From NCBI RefSeq assembly GCF_009828115.1, contig NZ_WTYL01000001.1, positions 186,001 to 250,000 of the forward strand: a stretch of 64,000 nucleotides of DNA. Reading direction: 5' to 3'. This DNA comes from Allopontixanthobacter sediminis. GTDB lineage: Bacteria; Pseudomonadota; Alphaproteobacteria; Sphingomonadales; Sphingomonadaceae. Below the pieces are notes generated by a model. It was given only the letters and a program-made list of their open reading frames with translations, ran no database searches and was not told the origin of the DNA. This document shows positions 41,410-50,748 of this stretch, in pieces (positions within the stretch are counted from its first letter, which is position 1; each line of letters starts with the position of its first letter). Both the position numbers and the translations under genes were made by a program.

Positions 41410-43356
41410 ATGACCGATACCAGTCAAGCTGAAGGAACTGCGGCGAACCAGCCGACGATCTTCTTCAGCTACTCGCGCACAGACCAGAAGCGCGCTCTCC
41501 CGCTCGTCGCAGCGCTCGAAGATGCAGGCTATACGGTCTGGTGGGACGGTCTGCTGGAAGGCGGCCAGAGGTTCCTCGAAACCACCGAAAACGCGCTCGA
41601 AAGCGCCCGCGCAGTAGTGGTGCTGTGGACCCCGACGTCGGTGAATTCCCATTGGGTCCACGATGAAGCGACCCGCGGCCGTGATCGCGGGTGTCTCGTG
41701 CCGTTGGCGATGGACGGCGCGATGCCGCCGCTCGGTTTCCGCCAGTTCCAGACGATCACCATAACCGATGGAACCGCTGTCCGGGACGATCCGGCGATCG
41801 CTGCGCTGATCCGTGCCGTCGCTGCCCAGCATGACGGACCCCCCGCACCAAGGTCAGGCGGGTTCACTGACCTCTCCAAGCCGAAGCCGCTGGCATTCGG
41901 CCGTCGAACCGTGATCGGCGGTGCTGCCGTAGTCGCCGGGACAGGTATTCTTGCCGGATGGTGGACGGGACTGATCGGCGGCAGCGCGGCGGCAGCAAAC
42001 AGCGTTGCAATCATGCCATTCGACAATCTCAGTGGCGATGCGGCAAAGGCTTACTTCACCGATGGGTTGGCGGCGGAAGTCAGGACGCGGCTTTCCCGCA
42101 ATCCGTTGCTGAAGGTTGCGGCGCAAACATCGTCGAACGCATTTCGCGAAAGCGACACCGATGCCCGGGAAATATCGCGAGCCTTGCGGGTGAATTACCT
42201 GCTCGAGGGCCGGGTTCAGCTTGCCGGCGAGACGCTGCGCATCAGTCTGGAACTCGTCAACGGTGGGACCGGCTTCGGCGAATGGAGCGAAACCTACGAC
42301 CGCCCGACGGCAAACCTGTTTGCGGTTCAGGACGAGATCGCCAAGGCGGTGACCGCGGAATTGACCCGCGAGATCGCCAGCGGGAGTGCTCCGGAAGCGG
42401 CGGGGACGAACGATCTGGCGGCTTACGACGCCTACCTCCGCGGACGTGACCAATTCGACAACGCGGTCGATCTCGCGGACGATCAGGCGGCGCTGGCCAA
42501 TTTCGACGCCGCGTTGGCGACAGACCCGAACTTCGCGCTCGCCCACGCGGCGCGCTCCCGTTCGTTAACGGTGATTGGCAATCAATACGATCAGGGCGAG
42601 CAACGCCGGCTGCGGTACATCGCTGCAATCGAAGCGGCGCAGAAGGCGGTCGAGTTGGCACCGGAAAGCGCTCAGACCCAGTCCGCGCTCGGTTTTGCGC
42701 TGTTCAACGGGAAGATCGACGCGAAGGCTGCGCGGGCTCCCTACGAAAAATCGTACAGGCTGGGATCGGGCGATGCCGACGTGGTCAGTCGCTACGCACT
42801 TTTTTCCGCTCGTAGCGGCCGGTTCGAAGAGGCGCGGCGGGCGATTGCAGTCGGGGCTGAACTCGATCCGCTCAACGCACGGATATTTCGCCAGCAGGGG
42901 GAAGTGGAATATTCGGCGCGAGCGTATGCCGCGTCGATCCCGCCAATCGAGCGGTCCCTGGAACTCAACCCGAAGCTTTCGGTCGCGCATTCTGCGATCG
43001 GCGCCAGCAAGCTGATGCTTGGTGATGTTGCCGGGGCCAAGGCCGCCTATCTGGTCGAGCCCAGCGCCCTGTTCCGGCTCACCGGCCTCGCGATTATCGC
43101 CCGCCGCGAAGGGGACGCAGCCGCAGCGGAGACTGCGCTAACCGAACTTATCGCCGATAGCGGGGACAATTCGCTATACCAGCAGGCCCAGGTTCTGGCC
43201 CAGTGGGGCGAGGGCAAACGGGCTCTCGATGCCTTGCAGCGTGCGCAGGAAGAAGGCGACGCCGGATTGGTGTATTTGCGCAATGATCCGTTTCTTGACC
43301 CGTTGCGCGAAGAAGCGCAGTTTAAGACCTTGTTGGCAGCGCTCGGGTTCGACTGA
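41410..43356 (+). CDS. TIR domain-TolB-like-TPR protein with central membrane segment
   Basis: A 648-residue protein. Residues 16-140 are a TIR domain (TIFFSYSRTDQKRALPLV, YTVWWDGLLEGGQRF, VVVLWTPTSVNSHWVHDEA, with Glu86 at the catalytic position of NADase TIRs). A hydrophobic helix follows RR at about 165-195, then a TolB-like N-terminal domain (VAIMPFDNLSGDAAKAYFTD to about 320) and TPR-type helices to the end. It may be a signal-generating NADase or an adaptor. ATG 41410 is chosen; an in-frame TTG at 41365 is less likely. It converges on the nSTAND-CHAT-caspase operon. Confidence 0.82.
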   Translation: MTDTSQAEGTAANQPTIFFSYSRTDQKRALPLVAALEDAGYTVWWDGLLEGGQRFLETTENALESARAVVVLWTPTSVNSHWVHDEATRGRDRGCLVPLAMDGAMPPLGFRQFQTITITDGTAVRDDPAIAALIRAVAAQHDGPPAPRSGGFTDLSKPKPLAFGRRTVIGGAAVVAGTGILAGWWTGLIGGSAAAANSVAIMPFDNLSGDAAKAYFTDGLAAEVRTRLSRNPLLKVAAQTSSNAFRESDTDAREISRALRVNYLLEGRVQLAGETLRISLELVNGGTGFGEWSETYDRPTANLFAVQDEIAKAVTAELTREIASGSAPEAAGTNDLAAYDAYLRGRDQFDNAVDLADDQAALANFDAALATDPNFALAHAARSRSLTVIGNQYDQGEQRRLRYIAAIEAAQKAVELAPESAQTQSALGFALFNGKIDAKAARAPYEKSYRLGSGDADVVSRYALFSARSGRFEEARRAIAVGAELDPLNARIFRQQGEVEYSARAYAASIPPIERSLELNPKLSVAHSAIGASKLMLGDVAGAKAAYLVEPSALFRLTGLAIIARREGDAAAAETALTELIADSGDNSLYQQAQVLAQWGEGKRALDALQRAQEEGDAGLVYLRNDPFLDPLREEAQFKTLLAALGFD

Positions 43357-43386
43357 TTTTCACAGGGTACGCGGAGGAAAGCAACG

Positions 43387-43569
43387 ATGGCAAAGATTTC
43401 TGACGATCCAAAATCACCGGAAGAAAAAACCAAGCCCGCACCTGGCGGCGAGCGCGGAAATGGTGACCGCGGCAACGGCGACCGTGGTAATGGCGACCGT
43501 GGTAATGGTGATCGGGGCAATGGTGACCGCGGCAACGGCGACCGCGGCAACGGTGACCGGCAGCGTTGA
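43387..43569 (+). CDS. GNGDR-repeat microprotein
   Basis: A 60-residue protein: a polar N-terminus (AKISDDPKSPEEKTKPAPGG) and then seven perfect GNGDR pentapeptides ending QR. It is predicted to be fully disordered. The ATG lies 30 bp after the TIR gene on the same strand and is preceded by a GGAGGAAAG-like site, so it is likely translated from the same transcript. Repeats of G, N, D and R suggest a flexible calcium-, nucleic-acid- or protein-binding tail. No family recognised. Confidence 0.55.
   Translation: MAKISDDPKSPEEKTKPAPGGERGNGDRGNGDRGNGDRGNGDRGNGDRGNGDRGNGDRQR
43456..43560 (+). repeat. Seven tandem 15-bp repeats coding GNGDR
   Basis: Units follow GGNAAYGGYGAYCGN with changes almost only at third codon positions, so the repeated protein sequence is kept while the DNA has drifted. 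There is no spacer, so it is not a CRISPR array. Confidence 0.9.
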
Positions 43570-43622
43570 CCGGAATGCAGCCCATCCGATGCTGCGTCTA
43601 ACTTAACACGGGGTTCCTCGCG

Positions 43623-45740
43623 TCAGGCTGGGCCTGCAGCCGTGCCTTTATCTTCGAGAGCGGGATTCGCTTCAGCGGAGGACATGTCAAATGGCAGGTC
43701 TTCCGGTTCCAGTTGGTCAATGCCGCGGCAACTGTCCTGCGGGTAGATATCTTCCATCTTCAACATCGTACACAGGACTGCGATGTCGTAATCGTAATAG
43801 ACCGGTTTAAAGTCCTGCGGGGTAAACTGCTTGAATGTGACAGCCCCTGGCGGAAAGTCTTCCATCGCAAGGTTTTCGGCATAGCGCATGGTGTTGACCA
43901 GCCGGCGCCCGATAACCGCCCGGTCCTGGCCTTCCGGAGGCTGGAAGAATTGCCGCAGCAAGATCGCCTTGTAGGCAATTCGGTGGTCCCAATTTGCCGG
44001 ATCGGCGACCAGAGCACGGCGGGCTTCGACCGACAGTTCGGTGATCAGAACGCTCGCATATTCTTCGCTTCCGATCTCGTAAGCGCCCGTGAACTCATTG
44101 AGCGACTTCCAGACGGAACGCGGACCGTCTTCGGTCGCCACCCGATTATCCCGCATTTCATTTTCGGCCATCGCATAGTCGATCAGCTGCCGGCGCGTCA
44201 GCTGGACGTTCGGGTCCGTATTCCCGAGCAGGAAAAGATACGTCTGATACGCCATGTTATCCGTTGACTCGTTGGACTGGAGGCGCGCTGCCATCCGTTC
44301 TTTCTCCGCAGCCTGAGCGGCGGCCTGCGCAATTTTCGCGTCCGCCTGGCTCGCCTGGCTGAAGGTGAACAGCCCGAGAAGGATCGCTGCCACCCCGGTA
44401 CCGATACCCGCCATGTAAAGCCGGTCGCGGCGGCGCTTCCTGATGCTCTTGCGGACGAAATCGGCCTCGGCATCGTCAAGGACCAGCAGCGGCTGGTCCG
44501 TCACCGGATCGACCTGCTTGAGCCCGCGCGAAACTACGGCGAGTTCTTCGCGCTGCAGGTAACTCCTGGTTTGCCGGTGGCTGGCCAGACCATCGCGGAC
44601 GATCTTGCGAACCTGCAGCATAGCCTGGCGTTCGCTGCTGCGAGTCTCCACGATCCGCGCCGCCAAGGCATCATGCGCAAGTTCGTATCGGCCATCAACC
44701 TCACGCAGCACCCTGTTAGCCTGCAACCTTGCCAGCGCGAGCGTGACCCAGGGGCCGCTGTTGGGCATGCGCTGGGCGAGTTCGTCCGGTGTGGTGGGCT
44801 GCTTTGTCCCTTCGACCGACACGAATTCTTCGAGAAGCTGGCGCAGGCTCGCGGTATTTACTTTTGGATGCTCCGCCTGCACTTCGGCGGCGATGTCGCG
44901 TATTCGGTGATCGAGAAAGTTGGACATGACATCGCCCAGCTCGCCGGTTCGTTCGATCGCATCGTCCGTGAAAACCACGGGGACGGCGCTTTCACCGCCG
45001 TGCGCGCCGGTCGCCACGCGATTATACAGACTGTCCAGATATACCTGGAGGTACGCCAACTGCACGTAGGTGCGCCCGCTATCACTCAATTTGTCGACGA
45101 TCAGCCGGGCCGTGTCGGCCCCGTTTTCGAGCGCAATCCCATGCGCCTCGCAGGTCCCGGTGATGACCCGCTCAATTTGCGCCGGGCTCATGAATTCAAC
45201 CCGCAGGCGTTTGTTGAACAGGTTCGGGACGATCTGCTCGAACCGGTCGAGCTGGGCGAGGTATTCTTCCCGCAGGCTGACGATGATCTTGCAGGAAACG
45301 TCCGACGCGATGATCTCCGCAGCGGTCGAATAGAACGCTTCCTGTTCTTCCCTGGTGCCCAATACGAACAGTTCCTCGAACTGGTCGAAGATGAGGTAGA
45401 TCGGCCGCAAGTGATCGAGATACAGCGACTTTATGGCTTCGACCGGGGAAGCCCCCGGCTCGATCGGCGTGATCGCGGCGGCGCCTATTTCCTGCGCCAG
45501 CGATGCGTTGATATTGTCCCGGAGGCGGACCCACAGAGGGTGCCAGTCGGTTTCCCGGATCCGGTTGGCCAGCCCGCATTGGATCAAGCTGGTCTTGCCG
45601 GTACCGGATTGGCCATAGACGAGCACGATGTCGGTTTCGCCGAGCAGCCGATAGAGCAGTTCGGTTTCGGCAGAGCGTCCGAAAAAGACCTCTGCATCGG
45701 CGGCCGTATAGGCATCCAGAAATTTGAACGGCGACTTCAT
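43623..45740 (-). CDS. nSTAND-type NTPase with membrane segment
   Basis: A 705-residue STAND P-loop NTPase of the nSTAND1 kind. FFGRSAETELLYRLL precedes Walker A VYGQSGTGKTSLI (near residue 42); Walker B is IYLIFDQFEELF and the sensor segment is CKIIVSLREEYLAQLDRF. A winged-helix-like region (RVLREVDGRYELAHDALA) ends at about 360, a transmembrane helix lies near 450-470 (GIGTGVAAILLGLFTF), and the last 230 residues are unlike WD40 or TPR sensors. It is the third gene of the operon, coupled by ATGA to the CHAT gene, and is the likely regulated switch. Confidence 0.87.
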   Translation of the reverse strand: MKSPFKFLDAYTAADAEVFFGRSAETELLYRLLGETDIVLVYGQSGTGKTSLIQCGLANRIRETDWHPLWVRLRDNINASLAQEIGAAAITPIEPGASPVEAIKSLYLDHLRPIYLIFDQFEELFVLGTREEQEAFYSTAAEIIASDVSCKIIVSLREEYLAQLDRFEQIVPNLFNKRLRVEFMSPAQIERVITGTCEAHGIALENGADTARLIVDKLSDSGRTYVQLAYLQVYLDSLYNRVATGAHGGESAVPVVFTDDAIERTGELGDVMSNFLDHRIRDIAAEVQAEHPKVNTASLRQLLEEFVSVEGTKQPTTPDELAQRMPNSGPWVTLALARLQANRVLREVDGRYELAHDALAARIVETRSSERQAMLQVRKIVRDGLASHRQTRSYLQREELAVVSRGLKQVDPVTDQPLLVLDDAEADFVRKSIRKRRRDRLYMAGIGTGVAAILLGLFTFSQASQADAKIAQAAAQAAEKERMAARLQSNESTDNMAYQTYLFLLGNTDPNVQLTRRQLIDYAMAENEMRDNRVATEDGPRSVWKSLNEFTGAYEIGSEEYASVLITELSVEARRALVADPANWDHRIAYKAILLRQFFQPPEGQDRAVIGRRLVNTMRYAENLAMEDFPPGAVTFKQFTPQDFKPVYYDYDIAVLCTMLKMEDIYPQDSCRGIDQLEPEDLPFDMSSAEANPALEDKGTAAGPA

Positions 45741-47506
45741 GGTGCCTGGACCGCTTCCCGGAATTCCTCGACCAGGCTACGCACGGGCAGGTGAGCCGCC
45801 TGGTCCTTGGGGTCCATGGTGTCGGAGATCAACAGGACGTCCGAGGGATCGGCGATCGAATAATAGTGGCAGGTCCGGTCGGCGGGAGAATAGCCGCGCA
45901 GGAAAAACAGCTTGGTATTTTCGTTACCGGTCAAGGCGTTCTGGTCGATGATGAAGGGCGTCAGATTGAGATATTGCGAAACATCCTCGAGGTCTTTCAG
46001 GAGGATCACCGATTCGTTGTCGGTAAAATCCGCGCGCACCTCGTCTGAATCGATATAGCCGGCGGTCACCCGGTCCAGCAGCACCTGCCGGTGTTTGAAT
46101 TCGGGCGGGCGGTGACGCGTCTTGGTGATCGCAATGCCCTTGATGGTGGCCAGCTTGTAACTGACGATGAAGGCGAAGTCGGTCAGGATGGTCCCGAGAT
46201 GCCGTTCGGCCTGCACACAGAAGCTCTCGATTTCAGCAGCGTTGACTGCTCCTTTGGCGAGTTCACCGCGCATTTCCGTCATGAACCGGTGCGCGTCATT
46301 GCTCGCGTCGACCGCAAGCGATGCGTTGAGACCCGCGCCAAGTTCCATGAACGGTTCCACCGTGTTGGCCGACAGTATCCCGTCGATAATTGTGATGAGT
46401 TGGAGGTAATCGAAATTCGGTTCGCTGTCCGGCTGAAGCTCGAGAAATTCCAGCAAAGCCGCGCGCTGTTCCGGGGTCGTCACCAGATCATGTTTCTCGA
46501 AGCGTGCGTTCCACAATTGCGACAGCAGGATGAAGGCGAACATCCGCGTGCCGATATCATAGGTGGTGACCAATTGCCGCAGACGGGCCTCGTCCACATT
46601 GTTGCTCGAAAACAGTTTGCGCAGCTGTTCGCCCAGCGGCGCGGGGTAGGCGTCGATAATCTGCTGACGGACGGTGCGCAGGTCCGACCGGCCGAGTCTC
46701 TTCGCCATTTCAAACAACACGCCCACTTCGGCGCTGAACGGCGAAATCGCGTTGAACAGCGTCTGGATCAGGCCCTCGTTGACCGCCACGGTAGTTGCAT
46801 GGCTCAGCGCCGCACCGCGGACGATCACCTGATTTTCGGCCTGCTGGGGCAATTGCCATTGCTTCACGTCGGCGTGGTCGGGATGGGTATAAAGCCCCCA
46901 TGTGAGTTCGGGCGGAGCGGGTGCGTCCGCCTCGCCATCGCCGAATTCGATCCCGCGGAATTCCCCTATCGCGCGCGTTTCGCCGTAGCGGCTTGCGATC
47001 AGGGCGCTGGCAGCATCGAACGCTTCCTTGATCGTCTTGCGACTGGCGAGCGACTGGTAGAATTGCTCAGCAAATTCGGTCGCCATGCTGTCGTCGATCG
47101 GCACGGCGGTCGCGATTACCGCAGGCACCCCGTTGGCCAGCAAGGCCTTGACCTGGTCCCGCGTGGCGCAGCCGTTCAGGAATACCAGCTTGAGCCCGGC
47201 TGATTGCCCCATCAGTTGCGCCAAGCCAGCGGCATGGGCCAGTTCCTTGCCGCCAGGCGTTTCCAGTTGCAGCGCGGTACCATCGGCATGGCCGCCATAA
47301 TGGAAGATGGCAATTTGGCCGGCGAAACGGTTGAAAAGGCCGAACAAATCATCCAGTCCCGCGCTCGGCTCCGCCTGCACGCGAATGAATCGTTGGTCTT
47401 CGTATGCGCTCAGCGCGCTGCACACCGCCTTGCGTTCGCGCGTCAGCATTGCAAGGTGATTGCCCGGATCGTTGGCGAAACCCATCAGGACGACCGGAAT
47501 GGTCAT
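45737..47506 (-). CDS. CHAT-domain protease
   Basis: A 589-residue protein with an N-terminal CHAT (caspase-HetF-associated) peptidase domain: catalytic His73 in IFHYGGHADG and Cys113 in LVFLNGCATRDQVKAL, then VPAVIATAVPIDD. The region after residue 250 is a helical stretch (NEGLIQTLFNAISPFSAEV) and the last 150 residues form an uncharacterised domain with VLLDRVTAGYIDSDEVRADF and CHYYSIADPSDVLLI. ATG 47506 overlaps the caspase gene stop (ATGA), and its own stop overlaps the nSTAND start, so the three are made together. Confidence 0.87.
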   Translation of the reverse strand: MTIPVVLMGFANDPGNHLAMLTRERKAVCSALSAYEDQRFIRVQAEPSAGLDDLFGLFNRFAGQIAIFHYGGHADGTALQLETPGGKELAHAAGLAQLMGQSAGLKLVFLNGCATRDQVKALLANGVPAVIATAVPIDDSMATEFAEQFYQSLASRKTIKEAFDAASALIASRYGETRAIGEFRGIEFGDGEADAPAPPELTWGLYTHPDHADVKQWQLPQQAENQVIVRGAALSHATTVAVNEGLIQTLFNAISPFSAEVGVLFEMAKRLGRSDLRTVRQQIIDAYPAPLGEQLRKLFSSNNVDEARLRQLVTTYDIGTRMFAFILLSQLWNARFEKHDLVTTPEQRAALLEFLELQPDSEPNFDYLQLITIIDGILSANTVEPFMELGAGLNASLAVDASNDAHRFMTEMRGELAKGAVNAAEIESFCVQAERHLGTILTDFAFIVSYKLATIKGIAITKTRHRPPEFKHRQVLLDRVTAGYIDSDEVRADFTDNESVILLKDLEDVSQYLNLTPFIIDQNALTGNENTKLFFLRGYSPADRTCHYYSIADPSDVLLISDTMDPKDQAAHLPVRSLVEEFREAVQAP

Positions 47507-50500
47507 GTCTGCCAGGCCACCTGCTTGAGCGCCGCGATCCCGGCCGGATCGGTGAAATAATTGAGGTGATGGCAAGCGGCGTCGATGCGCAGGGTCGCGG
47601 CGTTTCGCGTGGGAAGCCCGGCAACGATGCTGTCGACGGTAACCGCGATGTCGTTGCTGCGGTTGCCGAACAAGGCGTCGAACACGGGGCCGCGTCCGAC
47701 CTTGGTGACGAGGTCGCCAAAACCGCTTCCGGGCGGATCCTTATAGCGGTCAACATCCCCCGCCAGGATTGTGTAGCGCACGTTCGGTGCGCCACCGCTG
47801 TTCAATTCCGACAGGAACACGGAATCGGGGTTCATCTGTTCGAGCGTCGGGGTCAATTTGCGGGATCGGCCCAGCAGCATCAGCGCCGGGCCGCAGAATT
47901 GCGGGGCGAAATTGACTCCGATGGTTGCAAGCACCTCAAGCACCTTGCGCGCACTGTCGATCCGGCCAAATGGCGAGCCTTGATTGGGTGTTCCGCACAT
48001 CACGAGATGATTGACCACGCGGTCACCGCCCTCGCGCTCGATGAACTGGCGGCTGACCAACCCGCCCATCGAATGGGCGAGGATGGTGACGTTCTTGCCA
48101 TTGTCGGCACCGAGGCCGACCTTTTCCAGATCCAGTTTCAGGCCCTGCGCGGTTTCACCGATCGGAGTGGCGAGGTTCTCGTAATCATACGCAAGCACGC
48201 AATCGAACTTGTCGAGCAAACCGGCGGCAGGGACACCGCCCAGAAGGGCCTTGGTGTCGCCGATGATTCCGTGAACCACCACCAGCACATTCCGTGCTTG
48301 GGCAATTTGCTCGGCGATCGGGTCCGTACGGTAGGTGAAGGTCCCATCGGGCGCAAACTCGGCCAGGCGCAGGCTGTTGACGCTACTAATGCCGAGATAC
48401 GTCTTGAACAGGTAGAGTTTCAGCGCGCTGCCGACGCTGCGCTGGTCGATGTCCTGCCCTCCGACCATCGCGGGAATGTGGTCGATCGAGATATTCGTCG
48501 CGCCCGTATCGTCGCGCCAGAAATCGCCGGCTAGCAGGACGTGCTGGCCGTCATGGACCAGCGGCACCAGCGTTTCGCCTTCTTGGAGGGACGCCGCGAT
48601 GCGCATCTGGAGCGGGTTGTCGGCGAGTGCCTCAGGGTTCGCGATATCGTTCAGTTCGATGGAATGGACCGCCGCGCCGCGGCTTCCGCCGAGGGTCGCC
48701 GGGGCAAGCGAGGTGCCGCCGAGCCGGTCGAGCAGCCGTGCATAGTCCCCCGCCGCACGGGCAGGCTCGGGTGCCGTACCGAGCGCGACTTGCGCCGTAA
48801 ACTCGGCATGCGGCAGGATCTCGATCTGTCCGTCCGCCAGCGATACCGGCGCGGCGCCAACTGCATCGAGCTGGCGCGTGATATGAATGTTCACATCAAC
48901 GGCGAACCAATCGTCCTTCGCGATCTTTTCCGCTTCCGCGACTTCGCTATCGCTCAGGATCCCGCGATCGTTGTTTAGCGGTGCCATCGCGAGGCGAAAA
49001 TCGTCGATCCGCTCGGTGCTGACTATGATCTTCAGCCGCTCAAGGCCTTCGTCCCCGTGATCCAGCGTGAAGTTCATCATCGCCGAATTCTTCGCGGCGT
49101 CGATCAGGATGGTCTGGAATTCGCCGCCCGGCGCAATCTGGTCGTTCGCCAGCGGGGTGACGCCGAAGTCTTCCGAGAAATGGAGGAGCGCATAATTGAG
49201 AACCTGGGCCGTGCGGTTGGCAATCGTCAATTTCCCGCGCGGTTTGATCCAGCCGTCATCCTTGCGGCGATAGGCAAGCGATATTTCCAGCCCTTCATGG
49301 GCCAGTTCGGTCCCGTCGGCACGGGTCTCGACGAACCTCACCTCGACCTTTTCGCGGTCGAGTTCGGGCTTTGGATTGTCCAGTCGCAAAGCCCGCTGCC
49401 ACTGCGCGGCGTGCTCCAGCCGGGGCAACATGGTTGCCGCCCAACCCGACGATAAACCGTTTATCGGCACTGAGCCCACCACCGGGCCGCCGGCTTTCGC
49501 TTCGAGCTGGAGGGCCTCGCCGGTAACCCTCAGAAGGGGACCATCGCCGGCCCCCTCATCGGTCAGCACAGCCGCGCTTCCCGGAGTATCGGCCAAAGCC
49601 GCTTCCAGCGCCGCCCGCACATCGTCCGGTCCGACGAACGCGACCAGCATCGGAGCGGGCGGCATACTGGTGATTTCGGCCCAGTACCGCGCCTCGGGCT
49701 TGGGATCGAAGTCGGGCTTGATTACCGAAGTCTGCGCACCGACCCTGGTTGCCACCGCCGTGCCCGCCGCGCGTTCGTCCGAAGCATCTTCCCGGAGCGT
49801 CAGGGTCACCGGGGTGGCCAGATCGGTCGATATTCCCTGCAGCGCGCCGCATTCTGCCAGCCATTGGCCCTCCGACTGGTAGACGCTGTAGGTCGGACGG
49901 GCCTTTTTCGCGGCACCGCCCAGAAAACCGGAATATGCGTCGAACCCGGCATAGCCTTCGAATTGGGGATCCTGCGGGGTCTTGTTCTTGTCGCGAATGG
50001 CGCGGCGTACGGCGGCCCTGCTGCGCACGAACAGATCGGCGTAGGCGATGCTTTCCCCGCCCCGGCGCAGCACGTCGTAAAGCGCGGTGGTGAAAAAGCC
50101 CTGGTGAGTATCGAGGTCTTCCTTCGCCGTCTGGCTGCGGTCGCAAGCGGCCATCAGCAAGTGGCGGCTGGCGGGAATGTTCAGCGGCTCTCCGCGCGCC
50201 AGCATGCTGGCGAACTGCCCTTCCAGATACGATGCCAGCGGACGAGGGGGATAGGTGCTGGCGGTGGTTCGCACGCCCGCCTGCGGCCCATCCTCGACCA
50301 TGCGGGTGCCCGAACCGGAATTGCAGCAATCGAGGACCACTGTGATATGCGGTTCGCGGGCAGAAAGTTCGCGCAGCAGCAGCGCAAGTTCCTTGTCGGC
50401 CAGGTCGAAATTGTCGCCTTCGCGGCTGTCGATGCAGACCAGCCCTTCGTCGCGGTTGTCCCGGTCGAACTCACGCAGTTCCAGCGAGGATGTCGCGCGG

Positions 50501-50748
50501 GCGCCGTGGCCGCAGTAATGCAGCAGCGCAACATCGTCCTTGCCTGCTTGCCCGAGATGCTGCCGGAACTGGGCAATGACATTGGCGTATGTCGCATCAC
50601 CATCGCGCAAGGCGACCACGGCGGCATCGGAGTAGAAATCCGACAGGTAATCTTCGACATTCGCGATGTCGTTCAGGCAGCCCTGCAGCTTGCCGACGTT
50701 GCCTGGGTAATCGTTGATCCCGACCAGCAGGGCGTAAATCTTCGCCAT
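47503..50748 (-). CDS. Caspase-like peptidase fused to an alpha/beta-hydrolase
   Basis: A 1081-residue fusion. Residues 1-270 are a C14 caspase/metacaspase domain with catalytic His81 in HYCGHGAR and Cys142 in VVLDCCNSGSGTR. The middle (about 290-790) is Ala-rich with several beta domains of unknown type. The C-terminal 300 residues are a lipase-like alpha/beta-hydrolase: VLVVVHGIIGD, nucleophile near Ser893 in LAHSMGGLVSRQF, Asp in ILAGDVDRY and His in DAACHHLNYF. ATG 50748 is used because GAGGGGG lies ten bases upstream; ATG 50757 is too close to that site. First gene of the operon. Confidence 0.87.
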   Translation of the reverse strand: MAKIYALLVGINDYPGNVGKLQGCLNDIANVEDYLSDFYSDAAVVALRDGDATYANVIAQFRQHLGQAGKDDVALLHYCGHGARATSSLELREFDRDNRDEGLVCIDSREGDNFDLADKELALLLRELSAREPHITVVLDCCNSGSGTRMVEDGPQAGVRTTASTYPPRPLASYLEGQFASMLARGEPLNIPASRHLLMAACDRSQTAKEDLDTHQGFFTTALYDVLRRGGESIAYADLFVRSRAAVRRAIRDKNKTPQDPQFEGYAGFDAYSGFLGGAAKKARPTYSVYQSEGQWLAECGALQGISTDLATPVTLTLREDASDERAAGTAVATRVGAQTSVIKPDFDPKPEARYWAEITSMPPAPMLVAFVGPDDVRAALEAALADTPGSAAVLTDEGAGDGPLLRVTGEALQLEAKAGGPVVGSVPINGLSSGWAATMLPRLEHAAQWQRALRLDNPKPELDREKVEVRFVETRADGTELAHEGLEISLAYRRKDDGWIKPRGKLTIANRTAQVLNYALLHFSEDFGVTPLANDQIAPGGEFQTILIDAAKNSAMMNFTLDHGDEGLERLKIIVSTERIDDFRLAMAPLNNDRGILSDSEVAEAEKIAKDDWFAVDVNIHITRQLDAVGAAPVSLADGQIEILPHAEFTAQVALGTAPEPARAAGDYARLLDRLGGTSLAPATLGGSRGAAVHSIELNDIANPEALADNPLQMRIAASLQEGETLVPLVHDGQHVLLAGDFWRDDTGATNISIDHIPAMVGGQDIDQRSVGSALKLYLFKTYLGISSVNSLRLAEFAPDGTFTYRTDPIAEQIAQARNVLVVVHGIIGDTKALLGGVPAAGLLDKFDCVLAYDYENLATPIGETAQGLKLDLEKVGLGADNGKNVTILAHSMGGLVSRQFIEREGGDRVVNHLVMCGTPNQGSPFGRIDSARKVLEVLATIGVNFAPQFCGPALMLLGRSRKLTPTLEQMNPDSVFLSELNSGGAPNVRYTILAGDVDRYKDPPGSGFGDLVTKVGRGPVFDALFGNRSNDIAVTVDSIVAGLPTRNAATLRIDAACHHLNYFTDPAGIAALKQVAWQT

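Noticed and set aside
43456-43560. CRISPR-like repeat array
   Set aside because: Units are contiguous 15-mers without spacers, in frame with a coding sequence.
44571-45794. 407-codon frame antisense to the nSTAND gene
   Set aside because: Shadow frame of a GC-rich gene with strong motifs on the other strand.
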